A model generated the notes under the pieces. The model saw only the letters and a list, made by a program, of their open reading frames with translations, was not told the origin of the DNA and made no database searches. Of a stretch of 64,000 nt of DNA, positions 22,767-33,808 are shown one piece after another. Both the position numbers and the translations under genes were made by a program. The stretch is from Cubamyces lactineus. Lineage: Eukaryota; Basidiomycota; Agaricomycetes; Polyporales; Polyporaceae. How positions within the stretch are numbered: the first letter of the stretch is position 1; every line of letters starts with the position of its first letter. The stretch is taken from positions 1 to 64,000 of the forward strand of contig JACDTU010000027.1 of NCBI GenBank assembly GCA_022376465.1, given 5' to 3'.

Positions 22767-22778
22767 AGCTTTCAGTCT
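22767..22778 (-). promoter_or_regulatory. primer-binding site, self-priming type
   Basis: Two bases inside the 5' LTR the minus strand reads AGACTGAAAGCT. It does not begin TGG and so does not look like a tRNA 3'-end complement. It is exactly complementary to AGCTTTCAGTCT at 22958-22947, the predicted first 12 bases of the RNA. This matches the Tf1 mechanism, in which the RNA 5' end folds back to prime reverse transcription. Confidence 0.75.
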
Positions 22779-22780
22779 AA

Positions 22781-23322
22781 TGTTACGCTTTCGAGCGTGA
22801 CTCTTAAACTATCAAGCCTTAAGACGTCAATGAATAGAGAGCTTGTATCTATTCAGCTACTAGCCCTAGCTTGTCGAAGATAAGCGCGTAGTAGTATTTG
22901 CAGTTGAAAGCGAGTTAACGAGCAACCAAAGTCGTATTTCGCGAAGAGACTGAAAGCTGAGGGTCGCTCTATGGCGTCGCCTCTTATATACATGTATGCA
23001 GGCCTGTAGACGGAATGTTCTAGCGTATACACGGACTTTCTGGTACGTAGTAGTCAGCGCTAGTCGAACCTAGTAACACTGTGGCAGTGCTGCTGTGGAC
23101 TGTGCAGAAGCGCCTGTGCACTGCGCGGAAGTAACTGTGCACTGTGCAGAAGCGACTGTGCATAGAAAGTCCTAGAGTGTCCTAGATAATACGAGACCAT
23201 TCCTGTCTTATAGAACCGTAGCTAGAATCCTAGAGTCCGCCATATCTGTATCGTACAGAGATCGAAGCAGATACTGTACCAGTTCGTACAGTTCGTAACA
23301 CGCCTATCGTACATTCGTAACA
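22781..23322 (-). repeat. 5' LTR of the full-length element (right copy)
   Basis: 542 bp, one mismatch to the left copy. Being upstream in the element's orientation, it carries the active promoter. Its U3, R and U5 parts can be set from the predicted start at 22958, leaving about 178 bases of R plus U5. Confidence 0.95.
22958..22990 (-). promoter_or_regulatory. LTR core promoter: TATA box and predicted start site
   Basis: On the minus strand TATATAAG occupies 22990-22983, and 32 bases after its first T begins AGCTTTCAGTCT, the sequence complementary to the primer-binding site. The spacing fits a TATA-directed start at 22958. Confidence 0.7.
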
Positions 23323-23327
23323 CAACG
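23323..23327. repeat. target-site duplication CAACG, right copy
   Basis: Second copy of the five-base duplication flanking the element; see the left copy at 14414. Confidence 0.95.
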
Positions 23328-23380
23328 ACGCCTTCCCAAGCGGTCGCGCAGATCATCGGCCATCTAGGTGGTAACACCAT
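23328..23380 (-). pseudogene. HET-domain gene, 5' part, split by retrotransposon
   Basis: The first codons of the second HET paralogue. The ATG at 23380 opens MVLPPRWPMICATAWEGVV, which aligns with MASLPRSLMMCATAWEAVV of the intact copy at 10305. The frame then runs into the target duplication and LTR; it continues in phase from 14418 downward. Confidence 0.85.
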
Positions 23381-24970
23381 CGGTTGCGCAGGGAGATGGT
23401 GCCGGGTAATATGGCACTGGGTGTTACGAAATTTTTTCGCTGAGTAAATGTGGAGGAAAGTTGAACGTGTGCACCAGATTTGCACCAGATATGTATCGCG
23501 GCAAAGCAATGCAAAAGAATATGAAACTTTGAAATTCTGAAATCTTTGTTCCATCTTTGACATGAGCGCTTACGGTAAACGGGCGCCAATTGGACACAAT
23601 TCGCTCGGCGCAGGCCTCCTCAGATATAACCTTCTGATTCACTTTGGTCACGCTTATTTGGGTGGGATTCGTGTATGTCCATAAATATATTTGATTGTAA
23701 TCGTACAAGGACAAAAGGCTATACATATTCAACAGGGTGTGCACGTACTACTGGAGTCCGAGAATCGGGCTCATAGCCTACCTCGCCAGCAATCTGTTCA
23801 AACAACACTGCGAGTGAGCGCATATATTGATCACAAAGAGACTACTCGCATTATTACCTTGAAGCCGCCGCCAAGGTCAGATTTTCGAGTCCTAGTGACT
23901 ATATGCGGTATCTGGGAGGTTGGGCACGGTTAATAAACATCTGTATTCACTATAGGTGAATGTCTTCACTGACATACCTGTGCTATATGCTGGCCTCAAG
24001 AGCTCTAAGACGTCGCATTCGCAGTCGCCAGTGATAGAAGGAAGAGAAGAGCGAATAGTTGGCGGACGAAGAGTTGACTCGGTTTTAAGGACAACTGCAT
24101 TGGTTGGAACTCCGACCGACGTAGAGCGAATGCTATGACATCATGATCAAACCGTATATGCTTGATTGAGGGAGGCTTCGAGGACTTGTTGCTTTGGGGA
24201 GGAATATCACCTTTGCACGGGTCAAAGACGACATAAATACAGAGTGCAGTAAAGATTGAGCAAAAGTGGAGTAATAGATGGAAATTGGACTACATTTGCT
24301 CTGGGAAAATTCGTCGTAACGCCCAGTGTGGGGGAGGGAGGCGAAAGAAAGCTTGTGAGAGGCACGAGCGAGAGTTGCAGCAGGAAGGTAGTAGGTAGAG
24401 AGACAGCGTGTGTCGTCGATCGTAAGGGAGAGCGTATATATATGCATTCACAGGAGCACAGGCCGAGCAATGGTCGCCTGCGAGGCTCAAGATAAGTATC
24501 TCCATCATCCTCGCTATTCTCGCTTCCCATCAAAAATCAGCAGAAAAATATCGGTGTGCGGACCGAACACAAGCGCTCAAAGTAATGGCGCAATGCGTGC
24601 GGGACGACTGCTCTGATTACTTACCCAACTTACTTGCCGTAAAACCGCGACCATCTCAATCCAATACAGTGATCATGAAGTGCAAAATCTTCTGGTACAT
24701 CTGCTGCTGGAGGTTCTTGCCGCCTCTCTAGATCTGAGCGTTGGCAAAGGCTACCTCAAGCTTCGAGAACAATATATGTATCATCCAAGGTAATCCCCCA
24801 GTAGACATCTGACACATGCAATATTTACACTGTCCGATTGACGTCGCCATGCAGGATCTGCCATACTATGTGTCCTACGAGTGCCATGTCCACCCTAGAA
24901 CATTGTTTGATCAGGTCGAGAACGTCAGTGCCAGCGGAGTCAGTCTCAAACCTGCCGTACGCGACCTCCC
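23381..24970. other. spacer between second and third HET copies
   Basis: It holds the former promoter of the split HET gene. Short frames on both strands show no motif. I see nothing else I can name. Confidence 0.35.
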
Positions 24971-26900
24971 TCACATTTCACTCTTTCCGCCGGCCAGGCC
25001 TCTGGGTCTGCTTGAGTAACGATACTCGAAGGCCGTGTACCGCGACAGTTTCGCTGTTCGAGGAGACGGCAGCGCTGTACATGAGGGCGATGAACCACAA
25101 GTCAGACAGCTCTGCGTCCTCAAGAGAATCATGGCGGGTGACAACGTCCACACGACGCCGCAGCGGAGATGGAAGGGGGTGCGCACCAGAGCTTGCTGAT
25201 AGTCCGGGACGTCGTGCGTACTGCAGCAAGAATCCCAGAATATGAATTACCCCGTTCGCATTTCAAGAGGACGACCCGGCAGAGTTGAACACATCCGAAG
25301 ACGACCGCGCCAAAAGGGAGACTATCATCCTGGAGAGTGCGTGTGTACGTCGCTGTCGCATCGGCGAGCGAAGCATTCGCCTCGCCCTTGATAAAGGCTG
25401 TCTCTACCGCGAAGTCAACAGATGCTCAGGACAATGATGGTCCGCGATATTGGCCTGTGCGTGTTTCCGGTGGTGGAACATCCGAACGGTGCCACAGAAC
25501 ATCACGGAAGAGGGTGCTGCACCAGAGACCAGCAACGTATTCCGCGCACAGAGCTGGCACGAACATGTCTGCGAGTGCGGAGATGGCAATGAGCCTGTCG
25601 GCCGGATTCGACAGGGACCGCCGTGAGTAGTCTCTGACAACGGTCCACCACCGACGACGGATATCCTGCCATTCGACGGAGCCATGTGCGACTGGTCTCT
25701 CTGGACGCAGGATAGTATCCCGTAGTCGAGGGACATCCCAGGCGCCACCATGGTCAGCGCCGCCTATGTTCCGAGTTTCGGTGTGGCACCGACGTTGGGT
25801 GGTGAGGACGAGGGATAGAGTCGAGAGCAGCCGCTCTTGGAAGCACCAAGCCCGCAACACGGTATGGCTCTGGGGTACGCCTCTAATGCGCATAGTGTCA
25901 TTTATCGTCCGCACGCCGCTGTACGAGCTCCAGCCCGAGTGTCTGAGCCAGCCATGACAGTAGACATTGCCAACGCGCGGCTCGAGTATGGACCCGTCCC
26001 TTGGATTCGTACCCGGACACAGAAAGGGAATCATAACGCTGGTAAAGTTGAGTGTCATATCTTGCAAGAATCCTTCAGATACACTCGCAACGCTCGCAAC
26101 ATCGATCGTCAGATACGCGTGGGGGTAGACGTCTCTCGTCTGGCATAAGTCGTAATGCATGTCCTTCCTGGAGTCTTGAATGATGCACAGGCTATCGACC
26201 CATAAGAATCGGACTCCGAGCGCTCGAATGGCATGGATGGCGTCCAGGACAGATCGCCTGCGGAAGGAGTGCGTTGTCAATTCTGACCATGTAGGAAGAT
26301 AGGTTCCCCTGAGTAGTCCGGTGCGATTGGCCCGCAGGGCCCCAGACGTAGCTCAACGCGATATACGAATCGCGCATGCTGCAATCCGTCTCGACAAGGC
26401 GCAGGCATCAGGGGTCAGAGCAATCGATGAGACGGGTTGGGAGGGGAGTAGATCCGACGGGGCATGGACTGATTGCCTGGCCGCCTTTATGGTTGTATAA
26501 GCACTCGTTTATGCGGGGCCTTGCCATTTCTAACACCCAAGGTGCCCCTACTCGGGTGATACGCGATCGTGACCGTACCCAGGATGCGGCAGGGTCATCT
26601 AATGGACGAAGCCCACGCCAGTATCAGCAGCCATGTTCTCCAAGGGCTGCATATTTCCGCGCACCTGCCGTTGTGTACAACTCGAGCTCACTGCGGAGTC
26701 CATTGAGTACGATCAATAACTTATCGCCAGTCAACAGATTCGAGTGCTTCTCAATTCGAATGTGTACCTCGGCAGCCAACGAAACGTGATTTGGGTCTTT
26801 GAGATGCTCTAGGAAGCGTCTCTCAAGGAGGCGACACCAGCAGCACCCACCGACGGCACACGCCAACCACGAAGCGGTCGGGACTGTGTACTCTAGGCTC
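24971..26900 (-). pseudogene. HET-domain pseudogene, third paralogue
   Basis: Decayed relative of the two HET genes upstream. Recognisable pieces, in order on the minus strand, are the paired-Cys exon (ACAVGGCCWCRLLERRFL, about 26870-26624), YIALSYVWG (about 26365), and the main HET block with LWVDSLCIIQDSRKDMHYDL through YRGPSLS (26280-25426, ending in a stop). A weak C-terminal remnant (LSDLWFIALM) lies near 25100. There is an in-frame stop in the DCSDP...CLRLVE segment near 26420, a frameshift between LLPQA and DAIHAIRALG near 26270, and another frame change after 25426. Several independent lesions mean it is not functional. Confidence 0.82.
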
Positions 26901-27205
26901 TAGTCTGGTTGCAGTACTCCGAATCATCCTCACCGATGCTGTGGCGCGTGTGTAGGTCGGTCTCAGACTCCGCGGTGTACGCTGGAGGAGGAACTCGTAC
27001 TTGTTCAGCTCACCTTAGGCGCCCAGAAGCTCGCGTGGCGCTCAGAGTGAAGGCAAGCGCCCAAAATACGCCTTCTGGTCTCTCATCACGATTCAATGGA
27101 ACTCGCTCGTCCTGCCTAAGTGCCTTGTCGCGCATACCTTGACTGGTTTCATGCACTGCTCTTGCTGAGGCCTCCGAGTTTACTACGCCTCCTCCTCATA
27201 GTGAG

Positions 27206-28417
27206 ATGGCTGGTCGTCAGGATCAGGATAGCCCACCCTCGAACCTACAGGAGCCCGCGAATGTCGACTGGCCAGCACTGGAGCCAGATGGCAGCATCAA
27301 GCTTGAGGACGCACTTTCGCAGAGCTACCAGTGGCAGGTATGTACTCAGACACCTATTGACAGCCCTATCCTGCTCCTTCGATTCGGCAAGACGGAAGCT
27401 CATGATAGATCCATTGTGTCAGGACTTCCGCTGGCCTGCACACATCCTCGGACTTGGCGTAGCGTACTTTGTACACACTCGTGTCCGACGCCGTATCCCT
27501 CGTACATTCCCGACCTTTACCACGCTCAAACTGGGCGAGTTTTACGGCATGCTAGCGATTGCGCACGTTGCAGCGCAAGAGCGTCTCCTCCAGCGGACGC
27601 AGGTTCTGCAAGACCCAGACCTGCTCACCCTAGAGCGATTCGCGACACGTCAGCGCCAACGATGGGGCAAAATCCAGAACTCAGTTCGGCAGCAGCCAGA
27701 GTACACGCAAATCAAACCATTTGATATAGGTGTGTGCTTCGAACGACATTCCTTGTACTGCTGTGCTAACTTCTCGCGGTTACACTCCAGAGATGCAACG
27801 TAAGGCAGGGATCTCTCCCTGGGCCTGGACGCGCGACCACATCTGGTCCAATCCAGTGGCATACAACTTTTACTACCGCGAGCTCTACGAGCAGTTCGCA
27901 GACAAGTATCCCGACATCAGCGCGAAGGACTGGGACACCTGCATCACACACATTGCGAACACCGCAGAAAGCACCGACGATGCGTTCATAGTATGTCTGA
28001 GCCCGGCAATCATCCTTGCATGTCTATGGCTAACACCGATCTGCGCGGCAGTCGTATGGTGCGGGAACAGCTGCGTTACTCATACACAGCATCCCATTTG
28101 CAATGCTCGCACGTTGGAAGCGCATCCCGCTTCTCACCCCACTGCTCAACGGCATCCAGCGCACGCTCTTTTACGCGTTTTCGGGCTTCTTGATCATGCA
28201 GCCGTACCGACACTGGGCATACCCACGTACCCTACAGAACAAGCAGCGCGTTGCGGAAATGCTAAATGAAGCGTACGCCGACAAGACCGCTACGAACGAG
28301 GAAGGTATGTTCGCTTCCGTGCCTTTGTACTCCCCTCTAGCAGATGGGCTCGTACAGTGCATCTGATATACGTAATTACGCTCAGGTGCACCTCCGTCAG
28401 AGCACATTCGTCCTTGA
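27206..28417 (+). CDS. predicted membrane protein, unknown function
   Basis: Exons 27206-27337, 27423-27729, 27791-27990, 28052-28304 and 28386-28417 join in phase to 307 residues; all introns are 53-85 bp with GT-AG ends. I do not recognise the family. Three hydrophobic stretches could span a membrane: HILGLGVAYFVHT (about 52-65), GAGTAALLIHSIPFAMLA (about 217-234) and TLFYAFSGFLIM (about 251-262). The segment between the first and second is polar, rich in Gln and Arg, and contains ISPWAWTRDHIWSNPVAYNFYY. The short last exon ends APPSEHIRP. The good phase of five exons argues for a real gene. It stands alone between the HET pseudogene and a decayed fragment, on the opposite strand. Confidence 0.65.
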
Positions 28418-28943
28418 CCTCTGCTACGCCGCGCATTTTGCGTCCATGCGACCTCAACATTCTATGGAGGAGGAAGATGCGGTCTCGGTATCGTTCCAGT
28501 GCTGCGTGTCTTGTCAAACAAAGCCAAATCGAAGAGACATCAGAAATGACGATCTGGCAGGCTGCATTGCGACCGTACTCGGGATAGACGTCCTGAGGAT
28601 GCAACAGTTGCTCATCACCCCAGCACCCAAGTGGTAAACGCCATCTATGCAGTCGGATATCGACAAGTCGCCGTCGTTGGATGTCGTATGCACCGTTGGC
28701 TGTGCGCGACGACTTCATTCTGTACTTGTTCACTCGTACTGAGCGCTTGAATCCCTTTGACGAGGCTAGACCATATCAGTAAGCATTTGCACACCCATCT
28801 TCAACTCATGGACTCTGACTATCCCTAGAGAATAGTACTGAAACCATTTGTCAGGACTTGCAGGTACAGCCGTGTTGCGTTAGCGGAGGTAGGCGGCTCA
28901 CCATGTTGAAGAGTCCGCATCCTGTCTCTTACGTCGACCAAAG
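28418..28943. other. spacer, no gene recognised
   Basis: 3' flank of the membrane protein gene. A 97-codon plus frame (28344-28637) overlaps its last exon and has no motif. Nothing further is seen. Confidence 0.3.
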
Positions 28944-29640
28944 TCATCCTTCGCGTTTAGTCTGTCGCTCCGATCGCGTTGGAATGCTAGGGAACATAGG
29001 CGTGAGGAGGTCGACTACCAGTTGCTTAGTCTCCTCAAAGCAATCATGAGCGCTCACAACGAGCACGAGCTCGTCCAAAGAGGCCGTCCGATCAAGGAAC
29101 ATCTGTCGTTGCCGGAGGCATTCGCATGCGTATACCAGTTCTTCTCGATGCCCCCAGTCGCCATGGCCAGGCGCCGCTCCAATCCCCTCTATCCTCATGT
29201 ACTGCCGCACCGGGTATGGTACTCCCGGGAATTGTCCTTGTCCAATTTCGCCATCTGGTACATCCAGTGCGCCGAAGACCCAAATAATCCGGTACAGGTT
29301 CCTCCCCTGCCTGGACGACAACGGTTAGCCTGCGGAGGGCATCGCAGGACCAGACGAGTGCGCGCCAGTCTGTGTGCTTCAGCCTGAATCCGCCGAGGGC
29401 GATTCGCAGTGTTTCGAGAGGCGCATTTCGCATGGCCTTCAAGGTGTCGTTGACATGTAGGAGGTAGTATTGTGACACACAGATGAAGATGGATCCAATG
29501 ACGGGCGTATGTCCCGCTCCCGCGCTCTCTTTGAGCGTTGGAACACAAATGAGTTTGAGACGACGATTGTTCGTGACCCGATACCTCCTCAGCCTCTGTT
29601 GTACACCCGGACGCCATGATGGGAAAGCCACGGAATGAGA
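28944..29640 (-). pseudogene. decayed coding fragment, possibly F-box/leucine-rich type
   Basis: Two overlapping minus-strand frames give protein-like sequence that must be joined by a frameshift near 29290. The first contains APLETLRIALGGFRLKHTDW and SCDALRRLTVVVQ; the second contains FGALDVPDG, ELVYACECLRQRQMFLDRT and LDELVLVVSAHDC. The leucine spacing recalls the C-terminal part of F-box-associated repeat proteins common in basidiomycetes, but no F-box is visible and the assignment is tentative. No start or splice pattern can be built. Confidence 0.35.
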
Positions 29641-30163
29641 GTGCCACTACGGCAGTGGTGCTCTCCAGTGGAAGCAAACCTTGAACGTAATCTACGTAGG
29701 CCGTATCATTGTGGGCCTACAGTGGGGCTACGCATGAGCAAGTTCGTTAGATAACGGGAAGGAGCTCCTTTGCGTGTCTATATTCCTGACACAAACGAGC
29801 CAGTTCTTACCAGAAGAGAACATCGAGCAAGTGGGTCAGATACCCGCCCACGTGATCGCGTCAAGATCTTGGCGTAACGTATCCTCATTGCCCTTCACGC
29901 CTCAGCAAAACTCTCAGAGCATAAAAACGCACAAAGCACATGCATTCATAGAGATCAAAGTCCAGATGTAATCAGAATCCATTAGAGCCCCGTTGAGAAC
30001 TTCCATCGTTCAGACCATGAACTGTCCATTCGTACGTGACCGCATCATGGTCTTTACTACTCGGAGAGTGAGGAATCGCCCTTACGCGTAGCCACGCGAG
30101 CCCATTTAGGAGTGCTGGACCCTATTGCAGTTATCAGAATGATTTGTTCTCAAGACGCGCAAG
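29641..30163. other. spacer before the secreted-protein cluster
   Basis: No gene is seen. The part from about 30100 begins a block (GGAGTGCTGGACCCTATTG) that recurs with changes at about 33776 and 37138, marking the edge of a duplicated unit. Confidence 0.4.
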
Positions 30164-30923
30164 TTATGGAGCTACGTACTGGATGTACCAGGCCTGGTCC
30201 TGGGCGACACAAAGACCACCATGGGCGTTGTTAGCGGCGTTGCAATCCCCGGAGAGCCAGGTGACGAGGGAAGACTAGACAGAGAATACTCGTGAGGCAC
30301 AAGCTCCACTACGACGCAATGACATCGCAGCTTACCCAGTCGGAACGGCAATAACTGAGCTGTTCAAAGTCCTGGTTCAAGAAGTACGTCAGGCAGCTGC
30401 CGTACTGCATCGTGACCTTGTCCGTCGCAGTCTGCGAGAAGAGCACAGTGAGCGCACGTATAAGAGAGAATGAGATATATCGCGTACCCCGGTCGCAGAG
30501 ATGTTGAAGAGGGGACCAACGTTCTGCGAGTCGTAGAGGATCGCATCCGCGATGACCGCACAGTCGCTCTCGTTAGGCCCTCCGCCGGAGGGGTTGAAGC
30601 AGAACGTGTTGCCTTTACAAGCGCAATCAATCTGTGTCCATGTCTACCACAAGTGCAAACCTACAGGGGGCGCCGCAGACGTTCACGGTGGTCGAGTTCG
30701 ACTGGCGCTTGTTGAGGAGAGTGCCGTGCGAGGAGACGTGCGGAGCGGCACCACAGTGCGAGGTAGTCAGCTTGACGTTGTGGTCCTTGCCGATAAACGT
30801 CTCCGACGCAACAACCTCGTTGTCGCACGCACTCAGGCTGGCCGCAGACCCGAAGGCAGCAGCGGACGCGCCAGAGGCAAAGACGAGGGAGAGGCCGGCA
30901 GTGAGGAGGGTGAAGTACTGCAT
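30164..30923 (-). CDS. small secreted protein, copy A
   Basis: Minus-strand exons 30923-30665, 30612-30488, 30431-30336 and 30274-30164 splice in phase to 196 residues. Residues 1-21 are a signal peptide (MQYFTLLTAGLSLVFASGASA). A pro-region of about 50 residues ends in LNKRQ, a Kex2-type dibasic site, just before the Cys-rich mature part (VCGAPCNTFCF, GGGPNESDC, TMQYGSCLTYFLNQ, YCRSDW, GDCNAANNAHGGLC). The mature domain is probably disulfide-bonded and extracellular. I recall similar sequences among basidiomycete small secreted proteins but cannot name a function. The donor T|GTAGGT is set by the requirement that the split codon give the conserved Cys, as in the other copies. A TATATAAA box lies about 115 bases upstream. 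Confidence 0.8.
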
Positions 30924-32699
30924 TCTTGCTTCTGACGAAGGAGAGATGGGGACGAGTTCGGAGGAAGAATAGGGATATCTGAGGAGATGTCAGAAGTCGG
31001 AGAAGCAGTGGGGTTCGAAGAGAGCAGAACGGTGGGGTTTATATACCTTCAGCGAACGCGGCAAGGCGTCTCGTTTGTCCATGTGCGGTCACAACACGGA
31101 CCCATGTAAATAGCTACAGGCGTCTTCCAGAGCGTCGCGTAGAGGCGAGCCGCGTCTCTCAAGACGGAGAACGGTGTCCGCTGAAGATGGTTTCCGCCAT
31201 CAGCATTCCAACTACCTGTTCTACAGACGAAGGCACCTACAACGGCGCACCTACGCATCTTCATCCTCGCACGATGTCATCGAATGACCGCGGCCGACGG
31301 TGCCGCCTCGCAATGCCAACCTACGACCGTGCGTGGATGTGCGCTCTACAACGAGTCACGAGCTCGCTTCACATCAACCTCGAGCGCGGTAAAGGAGCAA
31401 CCGCCATATGTAAATACAACTGCGATCTTGTACGTTGACGTTCTGGGGTGCTCGCCCGACATCGCGCTCCGCGTTCATCAGCTCCAAGGCCAGTCGTCAC
31501 CGCAAAAGTCGACAGGTAAACCTACGCTTCTCAATATATTATAGCCTGTCAGAACGGAGCATGCCTGCTGTCCTGGAGAGCCTGGGAGAGTGGACGGAAA
31601 TGTGACGCATACACTGGATGATCGTCCAGGCAACATACACATCAGCTTGAGCGGTCGTAGATTTACCGAGGCCAATGAACTTACCAGTGTTTGCTTGCTT
31701 CAGTTCTATACCGACGGCTGGGCCTAGAGCATCGCGGCGGCGATTGCTCGCAGGGTAATACGTACCTGCTTCGGCGGGGATGACCACGTTGTTGGAGCCG
31801 ACAGAGATGCACATATGGGCGACAACCATGTCTGCCACCCACGTCCCTGCCCAGGTCGAAATGCAACGACACTTGCTGACGAAAACAATAGCTTCAAGTT
31901 CGACTGGCGGAGGAACGATATGCACGCGCCCTCCAGAACGGCCGGGCTTTGCGACTCTACTTGGGCCGTAGTACGTGGCGTGGTTAACGTTGACGTTGAA
32001 GCGACAGACGCTGGCACAGGAAGGTCCCCGGTCGAGCCCATCCACGCGCGGCTCGCAAGCTGCCGACAGCGGCTGTACGATATGCATGTCCTTATGCACA
32101 GCAGATCAACATACCGGGACCTGGCATCACCTGCGCTTGATCCCACATGCACACCAGTGACACCACCCCGGCCATCGTTTGCGGGCTGTACTCCCCGCAC
32201 AGGACGGATCCTGTGAACCCGTGGTCCGCGAATTCGGAAAAAGGTAGTGCGTACTGCATCCGCTGCCATACTTACATACAACATTCAAGGCACAGGAGTG
32301 TGCAAGAGGATCAGGAAATGCCGAAGAGAGAACACTACGTCTGGCGCTGTGCTGTATGCGCAACAGAAGAGTGGTGTTCGTCTCACAGGAGTACAGACAC
32401 CGAGTCACGTAGCCCATCAACGCTGTCCGTGGAGAACCCGCCCGTACCACACGTCTCCCGACTTCCGACGCTGCGGCTAGGGCCGCAGTGTCGCTTGAAG
32501 GGTGCGGGAACCTATTGGACGGTACCAAAGCCAAACGTGTGTTCTGGCTTGATGTGAGATTGCAGCGTGAGTGCTAGATATATACTACTGGTCACCCGCA
32601 TCGCAGAATCTACAGTTAGCGTCGATATACGCTTTACAATCACTCGCGAGTCACCCTGGACAGTGGGCAGTGAATTTAGACCGGAGAGGTAAGCATTAA
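30924..32699. other. spacer of duplicated unit 1
   Basis: It contains the copy A promoter and sequence shared with the spacer at 34586-36170: the CTCAAGGACGGA-like block at about 31155 (compare 34785), the block at about 31395-31520 (compare 35005-35110) and the block near 32005 (compare 35520). A minus frame at 31539-32099 is protein-like in places but unassigned. No intact gene is recognised. Confidence 0.45.
31038..31045 (-). promoter_or_regulatory. TATA box of secreted-protein copy A
   Basis: TATATAAA on the minus strand, about 115 bases upstream of the copy A start codon. It is conserved in position and flanking sequence with the box of copy B. Confidence 0.6.
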
Positions 32700-32779
32700 G
32701 AAGTATCGACTACAGTACTCATGGAAAGAAGTGTACGTACCCTACCGATAATGCAATAGTCGGGGTCTACGCGATGTAT

Positions 32780-33000
32780 TGAACGTTCATACTCTAGATC
32801 TGCCACTTGCTCAGGGCGGCGGGAGGCGCGTCGGACCACTGCGCGCGTACGTAGCCTTTGATTGGTGGTCTTTGCCAAAGCACGTCTCGTACGCGACCTT
32901 CTCTAATCCGCAGGCCATCCTTATACCTGCTGCAATAAGCGTGCCAGAGATATTCGAGGCGGCGATGGCGAATGCGAGGAACAATCCAAGGTTGTTAGGA
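32780..33000 (-). pseudogene. relic of a copy-D-type secreted-protein gene
   Basis: On the minus strand this seg­ment resembles the first exon of copy D: the pro-region block around the GGTCTTTGCCAAAGCACGT bases and the CTCGTACGCGACCTTCTC bases, and a degraded signal-peptide region near 32980. No open frame or later exons remain. It shows that unit 1 once held two genes. Confidence 0.6.
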
Positions 33001-33808
33001 TGCGCGCATCAGCGGGGAGGCTTCGCGATATAATGAACAGGTTCCACGTGCCTTGGCCCTCATGCAGCGCTACGTTCCAGGGAGTACGCTGTACTACGAC
33101 TCTGAACACAAATCTGGAACGACGCATAGTGCATTTCCACCTCCGCGTTTCCGCCTGCCAAAGCCAGAGTCAGGATCAGTTTTGAGAAAGTGTGCGGAAG
33201 ACGCTGCCTTGTAGACCCACCGCAGGGTGGTGGATATGCTCCTGGAGGACGCCTTATAGACAGAATAAAGGAACGAGTGGATCTCTGGGAAAAGCATTTG
33301 TGTAAGGGCTCGTACATCGCGGCGTAGGCAGACCCGCCGTAGCGCGACGGACCGAGGGCCGAGCATTCCTGTCCGCGACGTCTCAAGTTAGCATGGACAC
33401 CCTGGGGCACGTAGAGCTCCTTGTAGAGGTCCCAGAGTCTTAAAGAGCATCTTAGAAAGCGTTCGCGAAGGAAGGTAGCTACATCGAGAATGAGGACCTG
33501 GAGCAAACGCGTAGGAGTAGTGTAGTGCGCGCTCACGTGACCGTGTCGACCTGGATGCAGCCACGCCGCGCTGGCATTTTCCACTAATAACCGAGATGCA
33601 TTCAACGGCGCCGAAAGTGCAACAAACACGCCAAAAAGTACTAGTCACTGCCTATGATACTCGACGAAGCACCTCTTTCACTCAGATTACAGCCTATCCC
33701 TCCCTGCTGCCAGACCGCGTCACGGTCTTGGCGAGCATCCAATGTCACCGATTAATGGCTATCTACTACTTCAGGAGTGTTGGACCCTGTCGCATATATT
33801 AACATCAC
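33001..33808. other. spacer between duplicated units
   Basis: No gene is recognised. A 189-codon minus frame (33060-33629) has no motif. The right end, from about 33770, shares the GGAGTGTTGGACCCTGTCG block with the other unit borders. Confidence 0.35.

Larger units (their letters stand above)
14419..23322 (-). mobile_element. full-length Ty3/gypsy chromovirus-type LTR retrotransposon
   Basis: Complete 8904 bp element in minus orientation. Its parts are two 542 bp LTRs with one mismatch, a 5 bp target duplication, a presumed self-priming PBS next to the right LTR, an extra first ORF, gag with a zinc knuckle, pol in the order protease-reverse transcriptase-RNase H-integrase-chromodomain, a fourth ORF after pol, and a polypurine tract. 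The gene order and chromodomain place it among the chromoviruses. All ORFs are open. With 541 of 542 LTR positions identical, insertion was very recent and the element may be active. It interrupts exon 1 of a HET-domain gene. Confidence 0.95.
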
